Below are positions 1 to 11,886 of a stretch of DNA of 64,000 bases, one piece after another (positions within the stretch are counted from its first letter, which is position 1; the number at the start of each line of letters is the position of its first letter). Made by a program: the position numbers and the translations under genes. The DNA is from Dipteris shenzhenensis (taxonomy: Eukaryota; Polypodiophyta; Polypodiopsida; Gleicheniales), in assembly GCA_047967505.1 (NCBI GenBank), contig CM106540.1. One strand, 5' to 3'. The notes beneath the pieces were generated by a model that saw nothing but the letters and a program-made list of their open reading frames with translations, was not told where the DNA came from and searched no databases.

Positions 1-689
1 TAACATGGTCAAGGTAGGCCTACCAAAGATAATTTTTTATTGCGAAGCACCAATGACATTTTTTGGGGTATTTTGAAAAAAAATTGAAATTTCCCTAGAT
101 TTGGGGAGCCTCTATTACATAGAAGTCCACATGGCTTAATCTCCTTCATGGGCACCATATTCCCTTATCCAAGCCTCTAATATTTTAGTAATTATCCAAA
201 AGGTCCCTTTTTTAGTCCAAAATTTTTGTAATGAGAAACTCAAGAAGGAAGAAAAGAAGAATGACTTGTGATTGTATGATTCCCGGTGAAGAAGATATTC
301 TTGTAGAATGCTTTACAACCAACTAGTGCATGATTGCCGTAAGCTAATTGAAAACCAAATGTACAAAACATAGTTTAGAGAGTTGATACTTCCATCACTC
401 AATACCTTCAATTTCTCTTTCTCCATACAATACCACTTTCACATGTGCGAAATTTGAAATGGCATTAATTATTTTGATTTTACCTACATGATCGCCTCTC
501 TCAAACTCTAAAGCCTCAAGAAGAACAACATTATTACAAACTTCATACAATATATTAAAGTAAAACATATGCTTTCGTTATGCTTTGGTTCTCACATCAA
601 TAACTATCGCAAAATGATCGCCCAATTGATGGCTACCAAACACCTTGGAGCAAAACAACCGGCCAATTGTACTATGTATTAATCTTGAT

Positions 690-1800
690 AGCTTAGAGGA
701 GAACCCACAATCCATGATGATGTGGTACTAAAAAGCCGTTTGGTAATCCTATCACCTTGTTGCATCCATCTGCTGGCTTGGGAAGAGTGGTATGAGAACT
801 CTGCTTTGCGGACCTCTAGGTCCTACAACTCCAAACATCCACACTCCAGATGGTCCCTAAGACACTGGGATCCCAATTCCTGTTCCCTGAGTCTCTCGAT
901 AGATGCAAGGTCTCTATGTAAAGCTCTCATGCCCTCCTATAGAGGAGCTCTCCATCTTAGGGCCTGGCACTGAAGCTCCTAGTGGCTGCTCCACTAAACC
1001 CTCTTAGGCACCCATCACCCACCCCTCGTCGGATCTATCCTCGGGCTATCTCTAGAGCTCTACAATCAACCACTTTACATCCTCCTTATGTAATAGGTCA
1101 TTTGGTATATGGACCCCCTTTTGGGAGATTCTATGGTGGGGCTACTCTAAGTGAAGAATCATGGGAGAGTCTTGTGGAGCCACCACGGAGTAGAGTCCAA
1201 TCTCCAACATAAAATCTATCCAGATGCTCCAGCATCCCATCATGTCACCGCTAGCCAAAGGAGAATTGCAGGTTGCCTGGAAGCCTGGAAGACTCAAGCT
1301 CATGCCAAGGATCCTTGCCACTGATCACATTAATGAAATGCTCCCAAGTACTCTCCCCTGCTGGCATCTTTGTGAAAGAGGCTCCACCCTACTTATCCTC
1401 CATGAACTCATGGTTGTTGAAGTCTCCTCCAACAATCCATGAGTCCAACTCTGGGAGGCATACACATTCATGATATCAATTTAGGCCTCTCCCCCATCCA
1501 CACTGCACGACCTAGAATGAGCTCACCCTGTTCAAAAACCTCTGATACTAAAATGCATAGCCTGCCGCTCTTGCCAATGGCTAGGGACCAAACCTCTGGA
1601 CCCCTCCCAAGGAGGAGGCGGTGATGGCGTGTTGATGTCTGCTGGTGAAAAAATGTGCCCCTAAATTAAGAGAAAGTCAACTAGTCTATCTACCAGATCC
1701 CACTACAATTCCTGGTAGAGAATCAAGTACTATAGCTAGCTACAGGCATGGTCATGGAGCCCGTGCACATTCCAACTCACCAACATCAAAGTCATGGAGA
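690..1800 (-). pseudogene. LINE ORF2 relic: endonuclease start and linker toward RT
   Basis: Minus-strand translation near 1795-1760 reads MLVSWNVHGLHDH, the usual opening of the AP-endonuclease (EEP) domain of plant L1-type LINE ORF2. It is followed by a QEL at the place of the family's QET, and by NVYAS near 1470-1450 in another frame. Further on (about 960-720) comes a linker rich in Glu, Arg and Leu ending in SSQASRWMQQGDRITKRLF, which resembles the RSR-x-W-x-x-GD-x-N-T-K-F-F segment just before the LINE reverse transcriptase. Frames change several times and there are many stops, so the copy is dead. No convincing RT motif remains below 690. Family-level call only; the order of motifs is the main support. 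Confidence 0.6.
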
Positions 1801-3514
1801 TGGGATGGCATTGAATAAGGCTTGCCTATGCATGGGAGAATGCTCTAGAAAACTGGACTTTAGTGACTTTGTCAAGGTTTTGGAGGGAGAGTAATCTATG
1901 TTCATGCGCTGATGGACCAGTGTTGCCACTGGCTCAATTCCTACCCTCCGTGCCCAATACTACATAAAAGAGACATCTATGCCAAAAAAGATTGACACAC
2001 TACTGGAGTGTCCACTAGAGGAGCTATGTGAGAACCATCTCTAGTGGCAAGAAGATCACTTCTACAGCCAAGCATGACCCCCAGGACAGAAACCAAGCTG
2101 AAAATAAGAGGAATCACCATGAGCAAGCTAAAGATCCATGCTGTGGGGACCCATCCACTTGTCCATCATTTGGTATACCTGGTGCCCCATCATCACATCG
2201 AAAAGCTTTGGAGTCCACTTCTCAACCCTTGTGGAGGCAAATGGAGGATCCCAACTAGGTCAGCGCGAGATCCCACCACGTTGATGCCCCCTTTTTAGGG
2301 CTACAAGATCATAATGGTCAACTCTAGGGGCATGGAGTATGTATTCTGGATCTCCAAATAGCTCCAAGGTTCCAAATACCAAAACTCCCTTGGCAGAGGC
2401 CTACCTGTAGCATGTGGGGGCCTATGGACTCAGCATCAAAACCCCTGTCCTCAAAAGTGTGAGAAGAAGCTATATCTAGTGTGCCCAAAGTGCTAACTTT
2501 CTACTAAGAAAAGGTTGGAAAAATAGCCTTTTCCTTGCCCTTGCTTGCAACTGAGGGGTCTACTATCAAGCCTGGCGGTGTGTGTGAGGAAGAGGCCCCA
2601 GGTGAGAATATTGCTATTTGGAGGGAAGGAGAGGGGGTTGGAGGGGGGGCAGGTGGTGAGGGTAATTACCATAGGAGGAGTAGGCAGCAGGTATGGGAGT
2701 GGGGGAGGCATGGAAGGGGGAATGTGGAGAGAAGGCAGGCTGATCTAGGGGGGCTAGGGGGTTGTGCGGGGTCTCTCGCACCATTGTTGCAGTAGTAGGT
2801 TGCTATGATGGTGGCACTTAAAGCCTTTGAGGCTCTCCCTCTAATCTCTGAGGAGGGTGAGTTAGGGGGGCATTGGACACTAGTGCTCTAGGAGTCTTTG
2901 GTTCATGTTCCTACCGTTGTGGGGGATCCTGTGGCAAGCAAGAAGTCTCTCCTCCAAAGGGCCTGAGGAATGTCCTAAAGTTGAGGGCTCTCTCTATGGA
3001 TCTTGTGGTACACCTATCTGTGGGGCACCAACCTGATCTCCCTATGACTGCACAGCTGTCTATGCTCACCTTTTGCGGTTGGCGCATTGTCATTGATTCT
3101 TTTTGGCCCATCGGCTTTGCTTCTTCTTCCCCACCTTGGTCCACCTTCCCTACAAGGGATCAACCCAGGGGGTCTAGGACTCTACTTGTTGTCACTAAAA
3201 CTATTCTTGTATCTGCCTGGGTGGCCTCTAAATCCCACCCTCTCTTACGTCGCTATGTTGTCCTTGTGTCCCCTATGAGGAGGGGTGTGCCTTGTTTAGG
3301 CCTCTCACACAAGCCCTAGCTAGGTGCCCCTTTTACCTGCACCTCAAACACTATCTTGGTAATTTTGAGACCTCCAAGCACTGGCAAAAGGGATCTCCCT
3401 CCAATGTCTCCAAGAGAATCACCTCTAGGAGGGTGTTCGGGCTCTCTGCGACTAGCCTGAGTGAAGTAAACCTATTATATGTCACCACTGTCACCTTCAA
3501 CTCTATAGGGTACT
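1801..3514 (-). other. probable decayed middle of the LINE (ORF1 C-terminal part)
   Basis: Lies between the DUF4283-like ORF1 piece and the ORF2 endonuclease start, in the order expected for a minus-strand L1-type element. Short Pro-, Gly- and Ser-rich open stretches occur on both strands (for example 2493-2711 and 2911-3144 minus), but I recognise no domain and no zinc knuckle. The G-rich plus strand at 2625-2770 explains the open frames there. Membership of the LINE is inferred from position. Confidence 0.4.
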
Positions 3515-3960
3515 CTAAAACGGAAAAATCCCACCAATGGAGGAAAGGATGGATCTACACTCCCTCAGAAGCCCTACGAAGCAAAGCATCACAGGAAAAT
3601 GGGGAATGTGGTGAGTCAAATCCATGTCCTCCACCATGAACCCATGATACCAAGGGATCAGATACACCAAATGAGGGCCCATGAGAATAGGGATTCTCTC
3701 CATGATAGCCATAGTAGTATCTAGGGAGCTAAACTGGAGGAGGAAAACAATGTACCCATAGATAGTGACCTCTTGGATGTGGTCACCATCTAGTGCCAAG
3801 ATGTCCTTGAGGGAGTTAGGGCACCTATTCTACCTACCACTGTGCTATCCTATAGATACATCGCTTGCTATACTTGTTGGTCATCCAACGGTGAAATAAG
3901 GACTTTGACAGCTGTGGGGATCGAGGGTGCTATCGTAGAGGCCATCTGGCCAAACTAACG
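3515..3960 (-). pseudogene. LINE ORF1 relic, DUF4283-like domain
   Basis: The minus-strand frame shows FLLQFSSLDTTMAIMERIP, then LVYLIPWYHGFMVEDMD and RECRSILSSIGGIFPF. The pattern of a Phe-rich strand, a PWxxGF turn and a closing LSSIG is that of DUF4283, the RNA-binding gag-like domain of plant LINE ORF1 proteins. The usual Trp and Leu-Pro of the central 'P-x-W-V-x-L-x-x-L-P' are replaced, and stops follow upstream of 3800. Together with the endonuclease start near 1795 this gives ORF1-ORF2 order on the minus strand. Not a host gene. Confidence 0.55.
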
Positions 3961-6900
3961 GTTGCCACCAAAAATCCAAATCACTGGGATAAGCAATAAA
4001 CTGCACCACTAGCTAAAAGGTGGGAATTGGGAGGAGGAAGGTGAAAAGAGAGGGAAAAGGAAAAGAGGGAAAAGAAAGTGCATGTGAGGAGAAGGTTCAC
4101 CAAGAAATGATCACAACCTAGAAGGAGCCCCTATCTAAATCTTGTAATAGGGAAGCTTATAGGCGATTCAATAGAGAATGAGTGGTTTAAGGGGAAACCA
4201 ACCGGAGGCTTGCACAAGCAAGCTCATGCTCTCAATCTTCGAGTGAAGTGGAATGCACAAGGTGAGCGGCTAACCCTATTTAAAGCATAGTATGCTCTCA
4301 GGGCTATCTTCAACGAATGAGGGCTCATTGCCAATTGGGGAGCAATTGGGCCTTTGAAGAAAGGACTTTGATAGTTGGTCACTCCTTGCCAGCCCCGATG
4401 CAAAGAGCTGAAATATTGTGTAAAAGATGTGATGAATGAAGCTGTCCGGAACTTGATGCACCAATGTGAGCACTGGCTGCTATATGAACTGGGGCTCGGA
4501 CGCTAGCATAGCACTATGATGAACTTAGGCTGAAGTGCCCTTAGGAGGCAGGCGGTACATACGATATCTACATCCCACATCCTGTATAGGATGTGGCAGT
4601 GCCACGTAACACAGATGGGGACCGCGATCACAGTGCATCCCCTTGTGGCTAGATGGTGAGTTTGTGGCCTTCAACAATAGATGGGAGGTGAAGAATAGGT
4701 CAAGGAGCCAAGGGTGCCATTCGCAGCCTTCAGTAGTAAACGGGAGGAGAACGGGGGCACAGGGGGTGCAGCTCGTAGGGAGGCAGTAATCTTTATTCCT
4801 CTCTATATTAGTCTCTAATAACATATTTCTATTCATCCCTACCCCCTCCTTTTACATTATAAATTCATAGACGTTGATTTATCATATCACAGACTACATT
4901 TAAGCAAATGAAGTGCAACACTAGACATTGACAAAATTTCAAATCATTTGGACCAACTTGAAATGAAGGACAAACTCAAAGGAAGGCATCAGGCCAATAG
5001 TTTTGGCATTCATTAACCATTCTCATTATGATTGATATATTTGCATAAGGGGTCGTAAGCATGTCAACTCCATCTCTCAATGAGTTAATGCTTTTGTTAG
5101 ACAATTTAGAAGTAGGTCTATTGCCTTCACAAGGCCTAGAATGTAGGTAATCCTAATGCATGTAGGCAAATTGGATGCATGTCTAAGCGAATGACTCTAC
5201 ATGTTAGTAGCCACAATTTGTAGCTCACATTCTTAGCAATTCATTGGGAATGGAGTTATATGCCATTGAGACATACCAATCATGGAAATCATGAATGGAA
5301 TGGAGATAGCCTAAAGAAGCAAGCCACCTACACACGTCCAAACCAACACAAGGAGAATCCCAAAACAACAAATGGAGAATGCAACTAGCTAAGCATGAGA
5401 GAAAAATCCCATTAACACTATTGTGGGCCTTGGCGGTGACTCACGTGTCATGTTGAAGATATGCCGATGGAGCTTCCACTCTGAGCTACTCCTTGTGGGA
5501 GCAATGCATAGCATGTCATCCGCAAGTGTCACGCAAGCGCCCTCTGGATTGTTCCAATGTGGTTCCACATGAGAAACAGGGAAGGGGAAGAGGGGAGAGA
5601 AGACGGGAGAAGGGAGGGAGAAGGGGAAGGGGAGAGGAGAAGGGGAGAGGGGAGTGAAGGGGGATAGAGTGGCAACCACAAGGGCACTACAATGGAAACA
5701 AGGGAACACCCAAAACACTCTCTTGGAAGAGAAGAGGGAGCTTGTATTTAAACTTGTGCAAACAACGATCAAGCCCAAAGTCAACCATTTGGCCTTTTAT
5801 ACAAGTCACCTTTTGAAGGGAGGGCCAACCCTAATCTCTTTATACCACTCCCCCTTCTCATTCTTTTACCATCCTCTTGGGCCCATCTAGCTCCAAGACA
5901 CAATCTTGGCTCTACGGCCGTCCATCAAATCACATCACTTAACCAGTGGTCGCACATTGTTAACCAATCTATTACATGCCCCCCTTCTAGCCAGTCCTCT
6001 GGATCATGCAATTTTCATGGTTGTTGGAGTGTTGTCAATGAAGATAATGCAATGTAGTCTTTCGTGTGCACTGGGCTGAATCTTCTTTTGGTCCATTGCA
6101 GTAGAGGGATGTAGTGGCTCCTTGTTATAAAATGATTGTTGGAAGTATGGATGAGTGATTCTTTTGGAACGAGCACCTCAGAGTTTGAGTGAGCTGAGTT
6201 GAGTACTTGTGACCATTCAAAGAAGGAATAATAAAAAGGAAAAGAAAAATCTAAGGGGTAAGTTATTAGGAAGAAGGTGTTAGTAGGGATTGATGTAAGA
6301 TCCTAGTGGTGTTAGTATTAGCAGAGTAAGTAAAGTGCATTCTCATTATCCTCTTAAGTCCCATATTTTATTTGAGTGGGACTTCTAATGGATTCTCGTC
6401 AGACTATGTCATTGACATGCCATGGTTGAATATCAGGAGTTGTGCATGACATTTTGTCTTGCTTCTTTGCATTGAAGTTCTTTCAGAATACATTTTATTG
6501 AGGGCTTTGCTTGGAAGTATTTGAGCTCAATAAGGTTATGGCACCTCTAGAGCTTTATTTTTTTGAGTCATCAAATGGAGAGGAGTTTGATAATACACCA
6601 TACAAACCCCTAAAATGAGGACTATGGCTGAAGGTTTATAGAAGGGGGATTCTAGGAAAGGCTTCTAAGCTAAATTGAAAGAAAATAAAAATAAAGAAAA
6701 GAGGATGAGTAGAAGTTAGATAGTTAATGGTGATGTTAGTAAAGGAATGTGTGAAAAGTCTTTTAGGGTCACAAGAAACTCATCCAAACCCATATTGGTG
6801 TAATCACCTTCACCCTGGAGTTGAATGCATCCTCAAGAGCTTCTTGTGGAGAACCACTGGTTGTTCCATGTGTGAACTCAAATCCAAGCCCCTGATGACT

Positions 6901-7318
6901 CAGGCATAAGTCAATGCTCTATTGTATTATGGCTCTGCTGATGGGATTTGTTGTTGATACTAATTGGTGTATTGAGTTTTCATAGTGTTTGTAGCTTATC
7001 TTTCCGACCAAGGAGCCCTTGGGCTGATGTGCTTATGATTTGCTGAGTGTGCTGTACTGAGAACCTGAAGAGGACTGACCTCCTATTTTCACCTAGTCCT
7101 ATTTTCACCTAGGACTTCCACATGTGACATATTGACCAATTGTGACCCAAACCTTGCAAGGACATCCTTCTATAGACCAACAGAGGAATATGAGTTGTAT
7201 AGCTATTTGGGACCTGATGTAAGTCTAATAATCACTTGGAAGGAGAGTCACTAAGACATCACTAGAGATCTTTCTTGGCGAGCAGTTGTGATCCTGTTGA
7301 CAACAACGTTGCTTGAAG
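3961..7318. other. no gene recognised
   Basis: Several frames of 60-130 codons occur but none shows a known domain, splice-compatible structure or codon pattern. Part of 3961-4250 may be the 5' end of the LINE. The stretch 6230-6700 is purine-rich. No LTR boundary of the neighbouring Ty3-like relic could be found here by eye, though it is where a 3' LTR would be expected. Confidence 0.5.
5575..5668. repeat. purine-only G/A tract
   Basis: About 90 bases that are almost exclusively G and A on the plus strand, built from GGAGAAGGGGA-like words. Polypurine-polypyrimidine mirror-like tracts of this kind can form triplex (H-) DNA. It explains the open frame antisense to it (5389-5784), which is Ser/Pro/Phe-rich low complexity. 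Confidence 0.7.
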
Positions 7319-7582
7319 TTATTTGAGATCCTTGATTGTAATAGTAGGTTCTTGTGGAGCTACTCCACTTTTAGGAGAAGGTTCTTGTGGATCTATTGTT
7401 GGCATGTTTCTTGTTGTCAGTGTTGCACCATTGAGCATTGTGATCTCCCACATATACCACTTCTATGATACTCGTCATAATAAAGTGATCTATGTTCTAT
7501 GTATCAAGTGTGAGTAGGATCACAATGTCTCAGAGATCTTTTGCTTTTGTTGAGCCCAAGTTTCAACTGAGAAAGTTGCCAG
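7319..7582 (-). pseudogene. C-terminal end of a polyprotein with PQEP repeats, cut by copia insertion
   Basis: Minus-strand reading ends at a TAA at 7319-7321 and contains DPQEPSP and APQEPTITIKDLK. The same short motif (TQEPT, TQEPA) recurs on the minus strand across the other side of the copia element, at 13499-13950. The coding DNA word is CACAAGAACCT, seen here at about 7346 and 7379 as its complement. I infer that both stretches were one reading frame before the 5.9-kb copia element inserted between them. Function unknown; the context is the Ty3-like gag-protease relic at 15-18 kb. Confidence 0.45.
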
Positions 7583-7587
7583 GGATG

Positions 7588-7770
7588 TGAGAGTGCTCTC
7601 AACGGAAGCAAGAACGGAAGAGGGAGAGAGAGAGATAGAGATAGAGATAGAAAGCCACACAAGTTTTGGTGGGTGCAGAACCACCCTAATCTTCTTTTTC
7701 ATTCATTTATATATGTGTTTGAGTATTGTACATAACCGGGGTAAAGGCACAGTGACCTTTAACCCCCACA
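7588..7770 (-). repeat. copia element 3' LTR
   Basis: 183 bp, matching 13313-13493 over its length. It contains a (GA)n-GATAGA microsatellite and the AT-rich stretch TTTATATATGTG. Preceded on the plus strand by the target duplication GGATG. Confidence 0.93.
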
Positions 7771-7786
7771 ACCTCCCACTTAAAGG
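7771..7786 (-). promoter_or_regulatory. polypurine tract of copia element
   Basis: Minus strand reads CCTTTAAGTGGGAGGT directly before the 3' LTR start TGTGGGGG. This is the expected site and composition for plus-strand DNA priming. Confidence 0.75.
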
Positions 7787-7823
7787 ACAATGTGCCTTTA
7801 AGGGAGAACAACCAGTGAGCATA

Positions 7824-9302
7824 CTATCCAATGCCCATCAATACACGACAATACTCAAACCGCTGACTAGGTAGACTCTTCGTCAGCATATCTGCAGGGT
7901 TATCATCTGTATGAACCTTGACAAGCTCTATGCGCTTGTCCTCAAGTACCTCCTTGATGAAATGGTACCTGACCTCAATGTGTTTGGTCTTTGCATGAAA
8001 GACCGGATTTCGTGCTAGCTGAATAGCACTCATGGAATCACTATGCAATGTCGATACACCTGTATGAATCCCCAAATCTCCCACTAGCCGATCAAGCCAT
8101 ATAGCCTCCTTGCAACCCTCTGTGGCTGCAACATACTCAGCCTCTGTGGTAGACAAAGCAACGCACTTCTATGTGCGAGACATCCACGACACTGCACCAC
8201 CTGTAAAGGTGAACACATAACTGGAAGTGGATCTCCTACTATTCACATGCCCTGCATAGTCTGAATCTGTGTACCCAAGTACACGCATGTCTCCTTTACC
8301 AAAGCAGATGCACATCTCCTTGGTACCCTTCTTGTACCTCATGATGCACTTAACTGCCTCCCAATGCCTCTTTCCTGGATCAGCCATATACCGGCTAACA
8401 ACTCCCACTGCAAATGCAATGTTTGGTTTAGTAGCTATCATAGCATACATAAGACTCCCAACTGCTGATGCATAAGGAACTTTGGCCATCATGGCCCTCT
8501 CCTCTTCTGATTTGGGACTATCTGTATGACTCAGTTTCACATATGGAGGCAATGGAGTACTCACTGCCTTCCCCCCCTCCATATTGAAATGCTACAATAC
8601 TTTTGTAACATACTCCTTCTGTGAAAGCCAAAGGAGTTTCCTACTCCGATCACGCGTGATGCGCATACCAAGAATATGACCTGCAAGTCCCAAATCCTTC
8701 ATATCAAAGGCCTCATGCAACTTGGCCTTTAATGCATCTAGCTCATAAGTATTCTTGCTAGCCAATAGCATATCATCCACATATAGTGCCAAGATTATCA
8801 GGCTATTATCCTTAGCCCTTTTAGTGTAGAGGCAGTGATCAATTTCACTCCTCCTAAAACCCTGGGACCGAATGAAAGCATCAAACTTCTAATACCATTC
8901 TCTAGGCGCTTGCTTAAGACCATAGAGACTCTTCTTCAGCTTGCAAACTAAATGCTCTTTGCCCTTTTCTTCAAAGCCTTCCGGCTGCACCATGTAAATT
9001 TCCTCATGCAAATCCCCATGCAAGAAAATTGTCTTGACATCCATCTGCATAAGCTCCATATCCTCTACTGCCACTAGTCCAAGCATGCATCTAAGTGTGG
9101 TCATCTTCACAACCGGAGAGAATATCTCATCAAAGTCCACACCCTTCTCTTGCTTGAACCCTTTAGCAACCAAACGGGCCTTGTACCTAGGCACATCATC
9201 ACCTGTGACCTTCATTTTGTAGACCCATTTACATGGCAATGCTTTCTTTCCATGTGGCAAAGAAACCAAGTCCCCAGTCTTACTCTTCATAAGTGAACTC
9301 AT
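7824..9302 (-). pseudogene. copia reverse transcriptase and RNase H, broken
   Basis: Four minus-strand pieces in one frame are separated only by TAG codons at 8889-8891, 8592-8594 and 8169-8171. The first piece has CKWVYKMKV, YKARLVAKGF, a QMDVKT motif and KSLYGLKQAPREWY. The second holds the catalytic YVDD (LYVDDMLLA). The third has RPN-like and SDYAGH motifs and the last, from 8156, starts MSTTEAEYVA and carries the RNase H site and the ADMLTK tail, ending at TAG 7824. All RT signature residues are present, so the three TAGs are the main defects here. Each lies where relatives usually have Gln (for example LQKCVALSTTEAEY), consistent with CAG to TAG change. Confidence 0.9.
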
Positions 9303-11142
9303 CTCTGATTGTTAGCATACTCCCACTTGCATTGATCCCGCGCATCATAGCCTCTTTGTAGCAAGAAGGATCCCCGCAATCAGTAAGCATCACATAGTCT
9401 ACCCCTGGAACAAACTTATCAGGCGGTCTAGACACTCTAGAAGATCTTCTCAAGGGCATTTCAACTTGCTGTCCCACCTGCATATCAGCCACATTTGGCT
9501 CATCATTTCCACCAATAGATGATCCATCATCTACCCTTGATTGTATACCTGTGGGAGTACTTGGTGGTACCATTTCTTGCACATTTGGTGCATGGACAGC
9601 TTGCTGTCTATCAACATATGCAGGTGGATTCACATCCTGGAAAGTGATTCTCCTCATTTCCACATCCCTCATGGGTGCCTTATGCATCTTCTTCTCATTG
9701 AAGACCACATCATGGCTGTGTATAATCTTCTTTTCTTTTGGATCCCAGAGATGATAGCCCATCTCTCCACTTTCACCATAACCCAGAAAGATGCATTTCC
9801 TAGACTTAGGATCTAGCTTCTTTCGAAGCTCTTTTGGCACATGTGCATATGCCTCACACCCAAATATACGCAAATGAGAGTAAGAGGGCTTCTTGCCACT
9901 CCATGCCTCTTCAGGAATACCACCATCCAAACTCTTACTAGGTGATCTATTGATCACATGCACTGCAGTCTTCATTGCCTCAGCCCAAAAACCACCAGAA
10001 AGACTTGCATTGGAAAGCATGCATTGCAACCTTTCTTGAATGGTATGGTTCATCTTTTTTGCAACTGGATTTTGCTCTGGAGTATGAGGGGATGTGAGCT
10101 CCCTCTTAATCCCACGTGTATCACAGAAATGCTGAAAGTCATGAGAGAGATACTCTCCACCATTGTTAGTCCGTAGGCACTTAAGCGTTCTACCTGACTG
10201 ATTCTCAACCAAGGCCAGCCATTTCTGAAATACCTGGAACACATCACTCTTCCGAGCTATAGCATAAGCCCACACTTTCCTAGTTGCATCATCAATGAAT
10301 GTCACATAGTATTCAGCCCCGCCTAATGACCGTGTAGGCATGGGACCACATACATCTGAATGCACCAAATCAAGCTTTTCAAACTCTTTCTTTCCCCTTC
10401 TTTTATGGGCTGATTTAGTCTGCTTCCCATAGAGACAGTGCTCACAAAATTCAAAATCAGAGAAACTCAAATGCGGTACATAACCCAAACGGCATAAGAT
10501 TTTCATTCCATTCTGGCTCATGTGCCCCAACCTGCAATGCCACAAAGAAGTGCTTGGATACTTGGTTATTGCAACAACATGATCAAATACCCCTGATACA
10601 TGTAAGGGATACAAAGTCCCATACTTGGCACCCCTAGCCAAAAGCATAGAGCCCTTCTGAATTTTCCAACTCTGAAAGCCAAAAGTGGTGTGAAAACTAG
10701 CATCATCTAGTTGACCCACTGAAATAAGACTCTTGGTCAGCTTAGGCACATGTCTCACATGTTTCAAAACAAATGCAGACCCATTTGCAAAAGAAAACTT
10801 TATGTCACCTGCTCCCACTATGTCACATGCACAGTCATTTCCAAGATGCACACAACCTGTCTTTCCACTGTCATAAGTGGAGAACCATTCCCTATGGGGA
10901 GTAACATGGAATGAAGCACCAAAATCCAAAATCCAATCCTGGGAATATGCATCATCTGAAGTGGTAAGCAGCTCTACAGATAAAGTAGACATGAAGAGAA
11001 CGTCATTGTCACTATCATGTGTGACTGCATTGATCTCCTCGATCTTCACTTTTCCTTTGTCCTCCCTTGGACTCTCTTCCTTTTGATTTGCACCCCAATT
11101 CGCATTCTTTTTCTTATCCTTTTGCTCTCTTTTTAGCTTGTA
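9280..11142 (-). pseudogene. copia protease and integrase with mutated active sites
   Basis: This is the main part of a long open frame (727 codons counted from 11463). Protease: WILDFGASFHVT, where the catalytic D-S/T-G triad is DFG. The GAG-pre-integrase region and HHCC zinc finger follow (WHCRLGHM ... CEHCLYGK). In the integrase core, the first Asp is in LVHSDVCG, but the second site reads RTNNGGEY instead of RTDNGGEY and the Glu site reads VAKKMNHT instead of VAERMNRT. So two of the three DDE residues are lost (D to N, E to K). The frame ends at 9280, where the RT frame begins, implying a frameshift. Replacement of the conserved residues in an otherwise open frame is unusual. Confidence 0.88.
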
Positions 11143-11886
11143 GCAATCCTTTTGCATATGGCCCTTCTTGCCATAGTGGTAACACTCAATGTTTCGTGCC
11201 CTGGATTTGCTATGAGACTTCCCTCTTTCTTGGGACTTCCCCCTGAACTGTGATATGCCCCTTTGCACATTTAAGGCTGCATCCTGCTTGTTGCCATCCA
11301 TAGACTTCCGTCTAATCTTCTCGGCCAACAAGCTACCCACAACATCATCAAATTTCAGTACTCCACTAGGTGCAGAGTTACTGACAGCTATACGGAAGGT
11401 ATCCCATGAGGATGGCAATGAACATAAGAGAAATATTGCCTTAGTCTCCACATCAAAATTCATCTTCTGAGCCTAAAGCTGGCTGAAAATAATATTGAAT
11501 TCATTCAAGTGAGAAGCAATGGAGACCCCTTCCTTCATCTACAGCTCAAACAACCTCTTCATGAGGTAAACTTTATTAGAGGCAGTTTCCTTTTCATAAG
11601 TGGCACACAGTTTCTTCCACAAATCTTTCGTAGTCTACTCATTTACTACTGTGAAATAAACTGACTCTGCAAGATGAAGTCTAATAGTAGATTTTGCTAA
11701 TGCATCCAACTCATTCCAATCATCCTCAAACATATTTGCAGGCTTAGCTTCAATCCCTGCCAAGGGTTTAATATGCTTCTTTTGAATAAGCACATCCCTT
11801 ATTTGTTCTTTCCACAAAGAAAAGTTTGTCCCATCAAACTTTTTAATGCTGAAAATCTCCTTTTCAGACATGGAAGAGGATGCCAT
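11143..11886 (-). pseudogene. copia gag with three TAG codons
   Basis: The ATG at 11886-11884 starts MASSSMSEKEIFSIKKFDGTNFSLWKEQI, a copia gag amino end (KFDGxNFxxWK). The same frame runs through TAGs at 11635-11637, 11539-11541 and 11473-11475 into the UBN2-type gag core (FLLCSLPSSWDTF) and a zinc knuckle at 11184-11143. The knuckle reads CYHYGKKGHMQKDC: the second Cys of CX2CX4HX4C is Tyr. An earlier in-frame codon exists at 11910, but MASSS fits the family better. Confidence 0.85.
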
